From: Eubacteriales bacterium
GTDB lineage: Bacteria; Bacillota; Clostridia; Peptostreptococcales; Anaerovoracaceae
Direction of reading: 5' to 3'
Length of the DNA: 58,049 nucleotides
Assembly (NCBI GenBank): GCA_028692105.1
Contig: JAQUYC010000010.1
Span: 1-58,049 of the forward strand
Of this stretch, positions 18,569-27,158 are shown one piece after another. The notes beneath the pieces are model-generated. The model searched no databases. It saw nothing but the letters and a program-made list of their open reading frames with translations, and was not told the origin of the DNA. The position numbers and the translations under genes were made by a program. Each line of letters begins with the position of its first letter. The stretch's first letter is position 1.

Positions 18569-19612
18569 ATGAATAAAAGTAGTAACAGGATGAAACGTAA
18601 TAGAAAATTATTACTTAGAGCAGTGATTCTGACCGGGGTTATAATACTTATTGCAGCAGCTGTATTCTTCCTTTACATAGAAAACGGCAGCAAACCCTTC
18701 GAGGCCAACAGCACACAACAGCTTTCAGTGGCTATTCCGCCGGGGGCGGGAACCAGTGACATAGCTTATTTGTTGGAAGGTGCAGGTATTATAGATGATA
18801 CTGAAGTATTTAAATTAAAATCAAAAATAAAAGGATATGACGGGAGATTTAAAGCAGGTGAATATGCTCTTTCTCCGGCCATGTCCATGGAAGAAATCAT
18901 GAATATACTGATTGCCGGAAAATCGGCAACAGTAAGATTCACAATACCCGAGGGCTATGATATCAGAAGGACAACCGAAAAGTTAGCATCGGAAGGCTTG
19001 ATAAATTCTGAAATCTTTGCGGAGGAAATTGAAAAGGGACACTTTGATTACAAATTTGTTAAGGTAGCGCCTGCAGGGCCTGAGCGGCTGGAAGGATATC
19101 TGTTTCCTGAAACATATGACATTTTTACTACAGCGAATGAGCATGACATCATTGATAAAATGCTGTATCAATTTGATAAAGTTTTTACCAAAGAGTACTA
19201 CGAACGTGCCGAAGAGCTGGGAATGACAATTAATGAAGTGATCACACTTGCGTCGATCATTGAACGTGAAGCCCGGGTAGCATCGGACAGGCCGATCATA
19301 TCAAGTGTTTTTCACAACCGTCTTGCAATTGGTATGCCTCTTCAATCCTGTGCTACCGTACAATATATTCTTGGAGAGCAGAAACCTGTTCTAAGCACAA
19401 AGGATACGCAGATTGAATCTCCGTATAATACTTATATTATAAGCGGGCTGCCACCGGGTCCGATTGCCTCACCGGGAGCGGACTCTATTTACTCGGCTTT
19501 GTATCCTGATGATACGAATTACTTATACTTTTTGGCAAAGGGAGACGGCTCCCATGCCTTTTCGGAAACATATAGCCAGTTTCTGCGTGATAAGGCAAAA
19601 TATATCAATTAA
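18569..19612 (+). CDS. mltG: Endolytic transglycosylase MltG
   Basis: MltG cleaves nascent peptidoglycan strands close to the membrane. The 347-residue product has a basic N-terminus, one membrane helix (about residues 17-37), a LysM-like region, and the YceG catalytic domain with TLASIIEREA containing the catalytic glutamate, plus ESPYNTY and GLPPGPIASPG motifs. The ATG at 18569 has AAGGAAA closely upstream and is preferred over the ATG at 18545. In Bacillus the homologue yrrL precedes yrrM and yrrN/yrrO, as here. Confidence 0.93.
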   Translation: MNKSSNRMKRNRKLLLRAVILTGVIILIAAAVFFLYIENGSKPFEANSTQQLSVAIPPGAGTSDIAYLLEGAGIIDDTEVFKLKSKIKGYDGRFKAGEYALSPAMSMEEIMNILIAGKSATVRFTIPEGYDIRRTTEKLASEGLINSEIFAEEIEKGHFDYKFVKVAPAGPERLEGYLFPETYDIFTTANEHDIIDKMLYQFDKVFTKEYYERAEELGMTINEVITLASIIEREARVASDRPIISSVFHNRLAIGMPLQSCATVQYILGEQKPVLSTKDTQIESPYNTYIISGLPPGPIASPGADSIYSALYPDDTNYLYFLAKGDGSHAFSETYSQFLRDKAKYIN

Positions 19613-19630
19613 TGGCAAATGATAACTGAA

Positions 19631-19662
19631 AAATTGCATTTCGGCTAAAAGCCGGGCAATTT
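19631..19662. promoter_or_regulatory. Hairpin 1 between mltG and trmR
   Basis: Outer arms AAATTGC (19631-19637) and GCAATTT (19656-19662) enclose inner arms CGGCT and AGCCG. The stem is strong but only a three-base T stretch follows, so it may be a weak terminator for mltG or an RNA element. Confidence 0.55.
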
Positions 19663-19669
19663 CTGTATG

Positions 19670-19709
19670 GCACCTACCAGACATTTGCTTCACAAATGAG
19701 GTTAGGTGC
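19670..19709. promoter_or_regulatory. Hairpin 2 directly upstream of trmR
   Basis: GCACCTA (19670-19676) pairs with TAGGTGC (19703-19709) and CATTTG (19682-19687) with CAAATG (19693-19698), giving a two-part stem that ends 13 bases before the trmR ATG and next to its ribosome site. It lacks a T-run. Confidence 0.55.
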
Positions 19710-19722
19710 GCAGAGGAATCGA

Positions 19723-20421
19723 ATGAACAATATTGTGAATGACAAGGTAACCTCGTATCTTAACGACCTTTATAAACCTCTGAACGAAGATCTAAAAATA
19801 CTGCGGAATATAGCTGAAGAAAAGCAGATTCCCATTATTCTAAAAGAGACAGAATCTTGTATTTTAAGTATTATAAAGATTAAGAAGCCAAAGCGTATAC
19901 TGGAAATAGGAACTGCCATAGGATATTCGTCGATATTCTATGCGGCTGCTTTGCCGGAAGCTGAAATTGTAAGCTTAGAGGTTGACGACAACATGTATAG
20001 GATTGCATTGGATAACGTTAGGAGCTTTGGTTTGTCGGAAAGAATCCTGATCAGACATGGAGATGCTGTAAAAGATATTAAAGAACTTGCAGCAGAAATT
20101 AAGGACGTCGATTCGGAAGGCTTTGATCTAATTTTTATTGATGCGTCAAAAAGTTTTTACAAGGAATTCTTTACCGGAAGCATTCCTGTTTGCAGAAGAG
20201 GAGCCATTATTATTTCAGACAATGTGCTTTTAAAAGCCAGAACGGTTTCCGATGAATATATAACAGACAGAAGGCAAAAAACGAATGTCAGAAGGATGCG
20301 GCAATTTATAGATTATATAATGAATCTAAATTATGCTGATACTTCAATTCTTACAGTAGGAGACGGCATTGCAGTCAGCGTATTAAACGAATTACAGGAC
20401 AGAATGACTGACGATGAATGA
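19723..20421 (+). CDS. trmR: tRNA 5-hydroxyuridine methyltransferase (TrmR-like O-methyltransferase)
   Basis: This 232-residue class I SAM-dependent O-methyltransferase is similar in context and sequence type to Bacillus YrrM/TrmR, which methylates 5-hydroxyuridine at wobble position 34 to 5-methoxyuridine. The SAM-binding motif is ILEIGTAIGYSSIFYA, the metal/catalytic segment includes LIFIDASKSFY and ISDNVL. The ATG at 19723 has AGAGG six bases upstream. The function is inferred from adjacency to a U32 hydroxylation protein and the mltG-trmR-trhP order shared with Bacillus; a general catechol-type methyltransferase cannot be excluded from sequence alone. Confidence 0.8.
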   Translation: MNNIVNDKVTSYLNDLYKPLNEDLKILRNIAEEKQIPIILKETESCILSIIKIKKPKRILEIGTAIGYSSIFYAAALPEAEIVSLEVDDNMYRIALDNVRSFGLSERILIRHGDAVKDIKELAAEIKDVDSEGFDLIFIDASKSFYKEFFTGSIPVCRRGAIIISDNVLLKARTVSDEYITDRRQKTNVRRMRQFIDYIMNLNYADTSILTVGDGIAVSVLNELQDRMTDDE

Positions 20422-20447
20422 TCAATTAAATCGATTAAGAGGAACAA

Positions 20448-21680
20448 ATGAAGGATAAAGAAAAAATAGAGCTGTTAGCTCCTGCGGGAGACTTGGAAAA
20501 ATTGAAGATTGCCATTGATTACGGCGCTGATGCTGTATATTTTGGCGGTGAAATGTTCGGACTCCGGGCTGCGGCAAAAAATTTCGGGATAGAAGAGATA
20601 AGAGAAGGCATTGAATATGCCCATGCTAAAGGAAAAAGGGCTTATATTACGATCAACATATTTGCTCATAATGAAGATATCCATGAGCTCGAGTTATATT
20701 TAAACCGGATAAAAGAAATTCCTATTGATGCGTTTATCGTATCTGACCCCGGAATCATTATGATGATCAGGGAACTTATACCGGATGCAGAAATCCATCT
20801 AAGCACTCAGGCAAACATGACAAACTATAAGACGGCGCAGTTTTGGCATAAGCAGGGTGTGAAACGTATAGTCCTTGCAAGAGAGATGACATTTCCGGAG
20901 ATCAGAGAATTGAGAAGAAGACTGCCTGTATCTCTTGAGTTTGAGGGATTCGTGCAGGGAGCTATGTGTATTTCATATTCCGGCCGATGCCTGCTTAGCA
21001 ATTTCATGATAGAGAGGGATGCTAACCGCGGTGAATGTGCACACCCATGCCGCTGGAAATACCATCTTGTAGAAGAACAGAGGCCTGGAGAGTATTTCCC
21101 GATCGAGGAGGATGAAAGGGGAACCTACATTCTTAATTCAAGAGATCTGTGCATGATAGAACACATTCCCGATCTTGTTGGAGCCGGCCTGTCTTCAGCA
21201 AAGATTGAAGGCAGGATGAAGAGCATTTTTTATGTCGCAACTATTGTCGGCGCCTACAGAAAGGCCATTGATGCGTACTACGCAAATCCTGAGGTATATG
21301 TGTTCAACCCCGAATGGCTGAATGAACTGAAAAAAGTCAGCCACAGAGAATTCACCACAGGGTTCTATTACAATAAACCGACAAACAAGGATCAGAACTA
21401 TCAAACCAGCACCTATACGCGAGAATATACATTCGTAGGTCTTGTAAAGAGCTACGATAATAAAACAGGAATAGCCGTTGTGGAGCAGAGAAATAAAATG
21501 AATCTGGGAGACGAAATCGAAGTGTTTGGACCTTATACCGATTATTTTACTCAGAAGATCGAAATCCTTCTGGATGCGGAGGATAATCCTATTGAGTCTG
21601 CCCCACACCCTCAGCAGATTGTCAAAATTAAGATGTTGCAGCCGGTTATGGAAAAATATATGTTCCGTAAGCGTAAATAA
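20448..21680 (+). CDS. U32 family tRNA hydroxylation protein (TrhP-like)
   Basis: U32 proteins of this group (TrhP, YrrN/YrrO) install 5-hydroxyuridine at position 34 of tRNA using prephenate. The 410-residue product starts with ELLAPAGDLEKLKIAIDYGAD and GADAVYFGG. It carries the conserved cysteine-rich patch (QGAMCISYSGRC and RGECAHPCRW), thought to hold an iron-sulfur cluster, and ends in a small beta domain. Bacillus has two adjacent copies; only one is here, close in length to YrrO. Older annotations call it a collagenase-like peptidase, which is unlikely to be its role. Confidence 0.85.
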   Translation: MKDKEKIELLAPAGDLEKLKIAIDYGADAVYFGGEMFGLRAAAKNFGIEEIREGIEYAHAKGKRAYITINIFAHNEDIHELELYLNRIKEIPIDAFIVSDPGIIMMIRELIPDAEIHLSTQANMTNYKTAQFWHKQGVKRIVLAREMTFPEIRELRRRLPVSLEFEGFVQGAMCISYSGRCLLSNFMIERDANRGECAHPCRWKYHLVEEQRPGEYFPIEEDERGTYILNSRDLCMIEHIPDLVGAGLSSAKIEGRMKSIFYVATIVGAYRKAIDAYYANPEVYVFNPEWLNELKKVSHREFTTGFYYNKPTNKDQNYQTSTYTREYTFVGLVKSYDNKTGIAVVEQRNKMNLGDEIEVFGPYTDYFTQKIEILLDAEDNPIESAPHPQQIVKIKMLQPVMEKYMFRKRK

Positions 21681-21681
21681 A

Positions 21682-21690
21682 TGGTATAAT
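21682..21690 (+). promoter_or_regulatory. Extended -10 element before the CNNM gene
   Basis: TG, one base, then TATAAT at 21685-21690 forms a perfect extended -10. No good -35 is seen. It suggests that the CNNM gene has its own transcript in addition to read-through from the U32 gene. Confidence 0.35.
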
Positions 21691-21722
21691 AAAATATATA
21701 TTCAATAAGGAGGAATTGCTGA

Positions 21723-23069
21723 ATGGATCCTGACCCTAGTATATCGTTGGCGGTTCAATTGTTATTTCTTGCACTGCTCATATTAGTAAACGCATTTTTT
21801 GCTTCAGCAGAAATGGCCATAGTATCGGTAAATAAGAACCGAATTAGAATTCTGGCGCAGGAAGGTAATAAGAAAGCAAAGCAGCTATTAAAGCTATATG
21901 AGGAGCCAAATAAGTTTTTATCTACTATTCAGGTTGCTATTACCCTTGCAGGTTTTCTGGCAAGTGCGGTAGCAGCTACTTCAATGTCAGACGACATCGG
22001 ATCATTTCTTGCCCATTTCGGCATTCCATACGCAACGCAGACTGCAATAGTGCTGGTTACGTTGGCACTGTCATATGTAACCCTTGTATTAGGAGAATTA
22101 TATCCAAAGAGAATAGCTTTGCAGTATGCAGAGAAGATTTCCATGTTCTGTATAAGGCCGATTACATTCGTAGCGAAGATATCCAAGCCTTTTGTATGGC
22201 TGCTTTCAGCTTCGGTAGCATTATTGCTCAGGATTACCGGTGTTAAAGCTACTAATATAGAAGAACAGTATTCCGAGGAAGAGATCAGATCTCTTTTGGA
22301 GGTCGGTCAGGAAACCGGTCTTATCAAAGAAACAGGCAAAGAGATGATAACTAGCATCTTTGAATTTGACGATAAATTGGCATATGAGGTCATGACACCC
22401 AGAACCGATGTATATATGATCAACATTAATGACAATCTGCCTGATTATGTCGATGAAATGCTTGAGGAACGGTTTGCCAGAGTGCCTGTTTATGAAAGGG
22501 ATATCGATAACATTATAGGTATTCTATATCTGAAGGATTATATAATCGCTGCCAGAAAGCAGGGATTTGAAAATGTGGACATAAAGAGCTTGATTCGTAA
22601 GCCTTATCTTGTGCCAGAGAGCAAAAAAATTGATGATCTGTTCAGAGAACTTCAGGAAACCAAAGTCCATATAGCTATACTAATCGATGAGTACGGAGGG
22701 TTTTCGGGAATCGTTACAATTGAAGATCTGATCGAAGAGGTCATGGGGGACATAGAAGATGAAGATGAGGAAATTGAAGCGAAGCTCGAAAAAATCGATG
22801 AGAACACTTATCTTATAGATGGTCAGTACTATATTGATGATTTGAATGACGAACTTTTACTTAATTTGGAATCAGAAGAACATGAAACAATAGGCGGGCT
22901 TGTTATCGATCTTCTTGGTGAAATACCCGATGAGGATGAGACAGAGCAAAGAATAATAGAGCTGGATAACTTAACCTTTAAGATAGAATCTGTAAAGGAT
23001 CGCAGAATAGATAAAGTCAAGATTTATATTGCACCGAAGCTTAAAGTCAAGGAATCGAGTGGAGAATAA
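21723..23069 (+). CDS. CNNM/CorC-type membrane protein (hemolysin family)
   Basis: The 448-residue protein has the order DUF21 membrane domain (four helices, about 8-190), a CBS pair (about 215-330) and a CorC/HlyC C-terminal domain (about 355-435). Related bacterial proteins transport or sense magnesium or cobalt; the hemolysin name is historical. The DUF21 part includes NAFFASAEMA and LVLGELYPKR; the linker EEEIRSLLEVGQETGLIKETGKEMI and the motif VMTPRTDV are typical. AGGAGG precedes the ATG. It ends at a strong terminator before the sporulation operon. Confidence 0.92.
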   Translation: MDPDPSISLAVQLLFLALLILVNAFFASAEMAIVSVNKNRIRILAQEGNKKAKQLLKLYEEPNKFLSTIQVAITLAGFLASAVAATSMSDDIGSFLAHFGIPYATQTAIVLVTLALSYVTLVLGELYPKRIALQYAEKISMFCIRPITFVAKISKPFVWLLSASVALLLRITGVKATNIEEQYSEEEIRSLLEVGQETGLIKETGKEMITSIFEFDDKLAYEVMTPRTDVYMININDNLPDYVDEMLEERFARVPVYERDIDNIIGILYLKDYIIAARKQGFENVDIKSLIRKPYLVPESKKIDDLFRELQETKVHIAILIDEYGGFSGIVTIEDLIEEVMGDIEDEDEEIEAKLEKIDENTYLIDGQYYIDDLNDELLLNLESEEHETIGGLVIDLLGEIPDEDETEQRIIELDNLTFKIESVKDRRIDKVKIYIAPKLKVKESSGE

Positions 23070-23109
23070 TAAAACCGTATAAAACCCTCATCATATAATT
23101 CAACAATAT

Positions 23110-23150
23110 AAGCATGGAAGAAATGCTAAAAAGCAGCTTCCATGCTTTTT
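23110..23150 (+). terminator. Rho-independent terminator before spoIIIA
   Basis: Perfect 11-base arms AAGCATGGAAG (23110-23120) and CTTCCATGCTT (23137-23147) end in a T-run. It isolates the vegetative genes upstream from the sporulation operon. Confidence 0.88.
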
Positions 23151-23205
23151 AATTTCCGGAACATTATTTGTAAAAAAATATGCAAACAGCGAACCCTGAT
23201 TTTTT

Positions 23206-23233
23206 GCATAAAATCTTGTCCTATTCATATGAT
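23206..23233 (+). promoter_or_regulatory. Candidate sigma-E promoter of the spoIIIA operon
   Basis: GCATAAA (23206-23212) fits the sigma-E -35 pattern and CATATGAT (23226-23233) matches six of seven scored positions of CATACANT apart from the fifth and sixth bases. The spacer is 13 bases, near the usual 14. The spoIIIA operon is under sigma-E control in Bacillus and Clostridioides, and this site lies about 49 bases before the spoIIIAA start. Confidence 0.6.
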
Positions 23234-23281
23234 GTATCGATAACAATTTTATGATTGCGAAAAAGAAAGAAGGGTGATTCT

Positions 23282-24190
23282 TTGAACAGATTAGAAAAAA
23301 TACTTGAAAAACTACCCATTGATATTGGCGTACAGATTAAGGCGCTGCCTAACACGATCAAAAATAGTCTGGAAGAAATTCGTATCCGCAGCGGACAGGA
23401 TATTATTCTATTTGCAGAAGGTAATGAATACAAACTGGAATGTAAGAATAGCAGTAAAATAGATCAATATGCGCTTAACGATATATTCAATTCTTTACTA
23501 AACTACTCGGCATATGCTTATCAAGAAGAGCTTTCAAACGGCTTTATTACAATAGAAGGAGGTCATCGGGTAGGTATATGCGGTCGAACTGTCATGGGAA
23601 ACGGAAAAGTAAAGACAATCAAAGAAATTTCTTCAATCAATATCAGAAAAAGCAGAGAAATCATTGGTGTATCGGACCCTTGCATGGATTACCTGATGAA
23701 GGATAAGCATCAGATATTTAATACTATTATAATATCACCGCCAAAATGCGGTAAAACAACACTCCTTAGGGATATGATACGAAATGTCAGCAATATGGGT
23801 TTTCAGGTAGGGGTATGTGATGAGAGATCAGAAATTTCAGGGATGCATAACGGACAACCTTCTTATGACCTAGGGCTTCGTACTGATGTGCTGGACGGCT
23901 GCCCTAAAGAAAAAGGAATGATTATGCTGATCCGTTCCATGTCACCGGACCTGATTGCTACAGATGAAATCGGTAAAAAAGAAGACTGCCATGCCATAGA
24001 AGAGGCGGTCTGTGCCGGAGTCAGACTTCTGACTACTATCCATGGCAGCAACTATGGAGATGTACTAAATTCGGGAATAGGAGAACTGATCGAGAAAGGA
24101 GTGTTTGAGCGCCTGATATTTTTGTCAAATTTCCCTTCCATAGGCTCAGTTTCCGCTATAAGGGACTGGAGGAATCAAAATGTTGTTTAA
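23282..24190 (+). CDS. spoIIIAA: Stage III sporulation protein AA (secretion ATPase-like)
   Basis: SpoIIIAA is the cytoplasmic ATPase of the mother-cell side of the SpoIIIA-SpoIIQ channel. The 302-residue protein has the Walker A motif PKCGKTTLLRD near residue 155 and the Walker B-like segment SPDLIATDEIG, followed by the conserved LLTTIHGS. TTG at 23282 is chosen because AGGG lies about eight bases upstream; a TTG at 23255 lacks a ribosome site. The end overlaps spoIIIAB by 11 bases. Confidence 0.95.
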   Translation: MNRLEKILEKLPIDIGVQIKALPNTIKNSLEEIRIRSGQDIILFAEGNEYKLECKNSSKIDQYALNDIFNSLLNYSAYAYQEELSNGFITIEGGHRVGICGRTVMGNGKVKTIKEISSINIRKSREIIGVSDPCMDYLMKDKHQIFNTIIISPPKCGKTTLLRDMIRNVSNMGFQVGVCDERSEISGMHNGQPSYDLGLRTDVLDGCPKEKGMIMLIRSMSPDLIATDEIGKKEDCHAIEEAVCAGVRLLTTIHGSNYGDVLNSGIGELIEKGVFERLIFLSNFPSIGSVSAIRDWRNQNVV

Positions 24191-24701
24191 ATTAATATTG
24201 TGCATCATAATTCTTCTGGCAGGAGCAGGGATCGGGCGGTTAAAAGCAAAAACATTTGACAATCGCATCTTTCACCTTCAGGAGCTGATAACAACATTGA
24301 AGGTCTTGGAGTCGGAAATGAAATACAGACTTGATCCTCTTCCGGAATTGCTTGTCAGGGTAGGAGGAATAAAGGAAGGACTGAGCGGAATACTGCTGAA
24401 AACAGCAGCTGAGCTGCTGAAGGATCCTGTATCATCGAATTTTTCGAAATGCTGGGAGAAAGCCGTGGAAAGTGCTTACCGTGACAGTGCTTTAACCAAA
24501 GAAGACAAAAGAATAGCTGCAGATTTGGGAATCGAACTTGGGAAAACCGACCTTGAAAGTCAGTACAGTATGTTTCAGCGTACAAGTACTTTGCTCGAGG
24601 CACAGGCTGCGGAGGCTATCGAAGATAAAAAAACAAAAGGAAAGATGTTTAAAAGCCTCGGAACGGCAATAGGGGTTCTGATTGTCATCCTGCTTATTTA
24701 G
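24180..24701 (+). CDS. spoIIIAB: Stage III sporulation protein AB
   Basis: SpoIIIAB resembles GspF-type platform proteins of type II secretion. The 173-residue product has an N-terminal hydrophobic segment, a helical middle part with LKVLESEMKYRLDPLPELL, and a C-terminal membrane helix in LGTAIGVLIVILLI. GGAGG in the end of spoIIIAA supplies the ribosome site. Confidence 0.94.
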   Translation: MLFKLILCIIILLAGAGIGRLKAKTFDNRIFHLQELITTLKVLESEMKYRLDPLPELLVRVGGIKEGLSGILLKTAAELLKDPVSSNFSKCWEKAVESAYRDSALTKEDKRIAADLGIELGKTDLESQYSMFQRTSTLLEAQAAEAIEDKKTKGKMFKSLGTAIGVLIVILLI

Positions 24702-24734
24702 TCATCTTACGAGTAACATGAGAGGAGTAACAGA

Positions 24735-24935
24735 ATGGACATAAATGTTGATATTATTTTCAAAATTGCAGCGATTGGCATAATTGTAGCTGTGCTGAAT
24801 CAGGTTCTTATCCGTGCAGGCAGAGAGGATCAGGCGATGATGACAACCCTGGCCGGAATAATAGTCGTGCTGTTTCTGATCGTGCAGATGATCAATGATT
24901 TCTTTATTACAGTGAAAACTTTGTTTCAATTGTGA
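24735..24935 (+). CDS. spoIIIAC: Stage III sporulation protein AC
   Basis: This 66-residue protein with two membrane helices matches the normal size and pattern of SpoIIIAC, including IAAIGIIVAVLNQVLIRAGREDQA in the first half. It is a small membrane part of the SpoIIIA channel. GAGAGGAG precedes the ATG. Confidence 0.95.
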   Translation: MDINVDIIFKIAAIGIIVAVLNQVLIRAGREDQAMMTTLAGIIVVLFLIVQMINDFFITVKTLFQL

Positions 24936-24969
24936 ATATAGAAATATCTAAAAAAATGAGGTGTTTTAT

Positions 24970-25365
24970 TTGGATACGGATATCTTTCGAATAGCAGCTA
25001 TAGGTCTTTGCGGAGTGATCCTCTCTTCTATAGTAAAGGGGTACAAGCCGGAGTTTGCTACTTATGTGATAATTACCACAGTCATGGTGATATTTATCAT
25101 CGTGATTTATAAACTTACATATGTATTCGAATTCCTTGGTGAAATATACAATCAACTCAGTTATGGGAGAAATTTTTTCCCTATTATCCTGAAGGTTCTG
25201 GCAGTGGCATATATCGCAGATTTTACCGCACAAATCTGCAGGGATTCGGGCGAAGCGGCTATAGCCGGGAAAGTGGAACTGGCCGGAAAAGTCATGATTT
25301 TTTATTTAGCAATTCCTATCATTATGGCTATAATGGAACTTTTAAATTATATATTGACCGGATAA
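24970..25365 (+). CDS. spoIIIAD: Stage III sporulation protein AD
   Basis: This 131-residue membrane protein has four hydrophobic segments and the conserved IAAIGLCGVILSSIVKGYKPE opening. TTG at 24970 has GAGGTG six bases upstream and gives the usual SpoIIIAD length; a GTG at 24961 lies within the ribosome site and is rejected. It follows spoIIIAC by 34 bases. Confidence 0.93.
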   Translation: MDTDIFRIAAIGLCGVILSSIVKGYKPEFATYVIITTVMVIFIIVIYKLTYVFEFLGEIYNQLSYGRNFFPIILKVLAVAYIADFTAQICRDSGEAAIAGKVELAGKVMIFYLAIPIIMAIMELLNYILTG

Positions 25366-25380
25366 GGAGATGAGAAAGAC

Positions 25381-26472
25381 TTGAGTTTGGAAAGCATTAT
25401 AGAAGAGCAGCTATCTTCTATGAATATAGAGGGACTTGAAGAACTTTTTGATATTGCCGAAAGCAACGGCAGCATCTTTGGAGATACAACTCCCGGTGAA
25501 GTAATAAGAAGCCTGATCAAAGGAGATCCGATATTTGACCTGAATGATATTTTAGGAGCAATCGGCAATCATTTTATGCATGAGATAAACGGAAGCATTC
25601 TTTTAGGGATCGAGCTTGTTGCCGTATGTATCATAATCGGTTTATTGAAAAATTTTGCGTCTTCATTTTCTGATGATACCGTATCCAATCTTGGTATTAT
25701 TGTATGCAGCTGCTGCGTTATAGTGCTGTGTTTGAAAAGCTTCATGGATATTTATGTAATATGCAGCGACTCAGTTAAAACCATGACGGTAACCATGCAG
25801 GCTCTCCTGCCTGTTTTAGTGCCATTATTAATAAGCATGGGAGGCTTTACATCGGGAAGTATTCTGAATCCGTTTATTGTGACAGCGATTACGGTTTTTA
25901 ATTCAATTTTACAAAGAATAATTATGCCGGCGATTTATCTGTCTTGTGTTTTTATTCTCATCAATAGCCTGACTGATCGGGATTATGTGAAAAAATTAGC
26001 TTTGTTTATACGGGGATTTGCGGTTGCCTTAATGGGACTGATAGTAACACTTTTCTCCGGATTGACGGTATTGCAAGGGGTAGTAACAAAGACTGCAGAT
26101 GGTATGATTACAAAAACTGCGCGATATTCTATGGATAACTTTATCCCAATTGTTGGAAGCTTTGCGGCAGATTCCATAGATTTGGTCCTAAGCTGCACAA
26201 CAATTATTAAAAATGGAATCGGTATATTCGGCATGATAATTATATTGACTTTACTGCTTATACCTATGATTAAAATTATAGTGGTGGCTATTGTTTTCAA
26301 GCTTACAGCAGTCGTCATTGAACCAATTGGAAATAAAACGATCTCTGACTGCCTGAATGAGATCGGGAATACGGTTATAATCTTAGCTGTTATTCTGTTT
26401 TTAGGCGCTATGATGTTTTTGATCTTTCTTGCGATTATCATTGGGATCGGGGGCGGTAGGCTATGGAGATAA
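25381..26472 (+). CDS. spoIIIAE: Stage III sporulation protein AE
   Basis: SpoIIIAE is the largest polytopic membrane protein of the channel. The 363-residue protein has a soluble N-terminal part (about 1-75) and roughly eight membrane helices, with the family's MTVTMQALLPVLVPLLISMGG and the C-terminal glycine-rich IIIGIGGG. TTG at 25381 follows GGAGATGAGAAAGAC. It lacks the cleaved signal-like extension of the Bacillus protein, being about 35 residues shorter. The stop overlaps spoIIIAF by ten bases. Confidence 0.95.
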   Translation: MSLESIIEEQLSSMNIEGLEELFDIAESNGSIFGDTTPGEVIRSLIKGDPIFDLNDILGAIGNHFMHEINGSILLGIELVAVCIIIGLLKNFASSFSDDTVSNLGIIVCSCCVIVLCLKSFMDIYVICSDSVKTMTVTMQALLPVLVPLLISMGGFTSGSILNPFIVTAITVFNSILQRIIMPAIYLSCVFILINSLTDRDYVKKLALFIRGFAVALMGLIVTLFSGLTVLQGVVTKTADGMITKTARYSMDNFIPIVGSFAADSIDLVLSCTTIIKNGIGIFGMIIILTLLLIPMIKIIVVAIVFKLTAVVIEPIGNKTISDCLNEIGNTVIILAVILFLGAMMFLIFLAIIIGIGGGRLWR

Positions 26473-26630
26473 TAAGAGAATGGGTAAAGAACATATTTAT
26501 AATTATTGTGGCGATAACTTTTGTAGAAATCCTGCTGCCCCACGGAAACATGAAAAAATACTTAAATTTTATTTTCTCACTTATCATAATGGCCATAATA
26601 TTGTCTCCGCTGGCAATTTTAATGGAATAA
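26463..26630 (+). CDS. spoIIIAF: Truncated stage III sporulation protein AF (membrane anchor only)
   Basis: This 55-residue frame sits exactly where spoIIIAF belongs and shows its N-terminal signature: a start MEIIREWVKNI, a first helix ending in VEILLP, a short polar turn GNMKKYLNF, and a second helix FSLIIMAIILSPLAILME. SpoIIIAF is normally about 150-200 residues, with a soluble ring-building-like domain after the second helix; here a TAA follows directly and only 39 bases remain before spoIIIAG, so no remnant of the domain exists. The start overlaps the spoIIIAE stop. The gene is easily missed because it is so short. Confidence 0.85.
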   Translation: MEIIREWVKNIFIIIVAITFVEILLPHGNMKKYLNFIFSLIIMAIILSPLAILME

Positions 26631-26669
26631 GGACATATCAATATTTATATACTAAAAGGAGGATAAATA

Positions 26670-27146
26670 ATGTGGGATAAACTTAAGAACGACAAATATG
26701 TAAAGGACTTGCTTATAAAGCTAATTACAATATTGTTTGTGGCCGCAATTGCACTTCTGCTTTTCGATGTCCTTACTCAAAGCAAGGATGGAAGAAGGCA
26801 AATAGTAGATATGAACGGAGGCTCGGAATACACAGAAGAAACAGCACTTGCCGCCGAGGAGGAATTAAGGCTGGAAGCTATTCTTAGCCAGATGAAAGGG
26901 GTAGGGGATACAAAAGTTATGATTTCCTATCAAAATGCTGAAGAACCCAATATGGTATTCAGCAGCAGCATGAATAACAGCCGCAAGGTGGAAGGAGTGA
27001 TTATAGCTTCTGAAGGAGCAGGTGACATTATCATTAAAAATAATATTGTCAATGCAGTAGCAGCATTATTTGACATCCCTGCCTCAAATATTATGGTTTT
27101 TGAGAAAAGCGATATAAAACAAAAAGAATTGCGAAAGCAGGATTAG
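26670..27146 (+). CDS. spoIIIAG: Stage III sporulation protein AG
   Basis: SpoIIIAG forms a large ring in the space between mother cell and forespore membranes. The 158-residue product has one membrane helix (about 17-36), an acidic linker with EETALAAEEELRLEAIL, and the ring-building domain ending in VVNA-type helix NIVNAVAALFDIPASNIMV. AGGAGG lies seven bases before the ATG. Confidence 0.93.
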   Translation: MWDKLKNDKYVKDLLIKLITILFVAAIALLLFDVLTQSKDGRRQIVDMNGGSEYTEETALAAEEELRLEAILSQMKGVGDTKVMISYQNAEEPNMVFSSSMNNSRKVEGVIIASEGAGDIIIKNNIVNAVAALFDIPASNIMVFEKSDIKQKELRKQD

Positions 27147-27158
27147 GGGGATATGAAA

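Noticed and set aside
26429-26680. Longer overlapping plus-strand frame of 83 codons across spoIIIAF
   Set aside because: Its translation is Tyr/His/Asn-rich, has no ribosome site, and is the +1 shadow of the real, shorter spoIIIAF frame.
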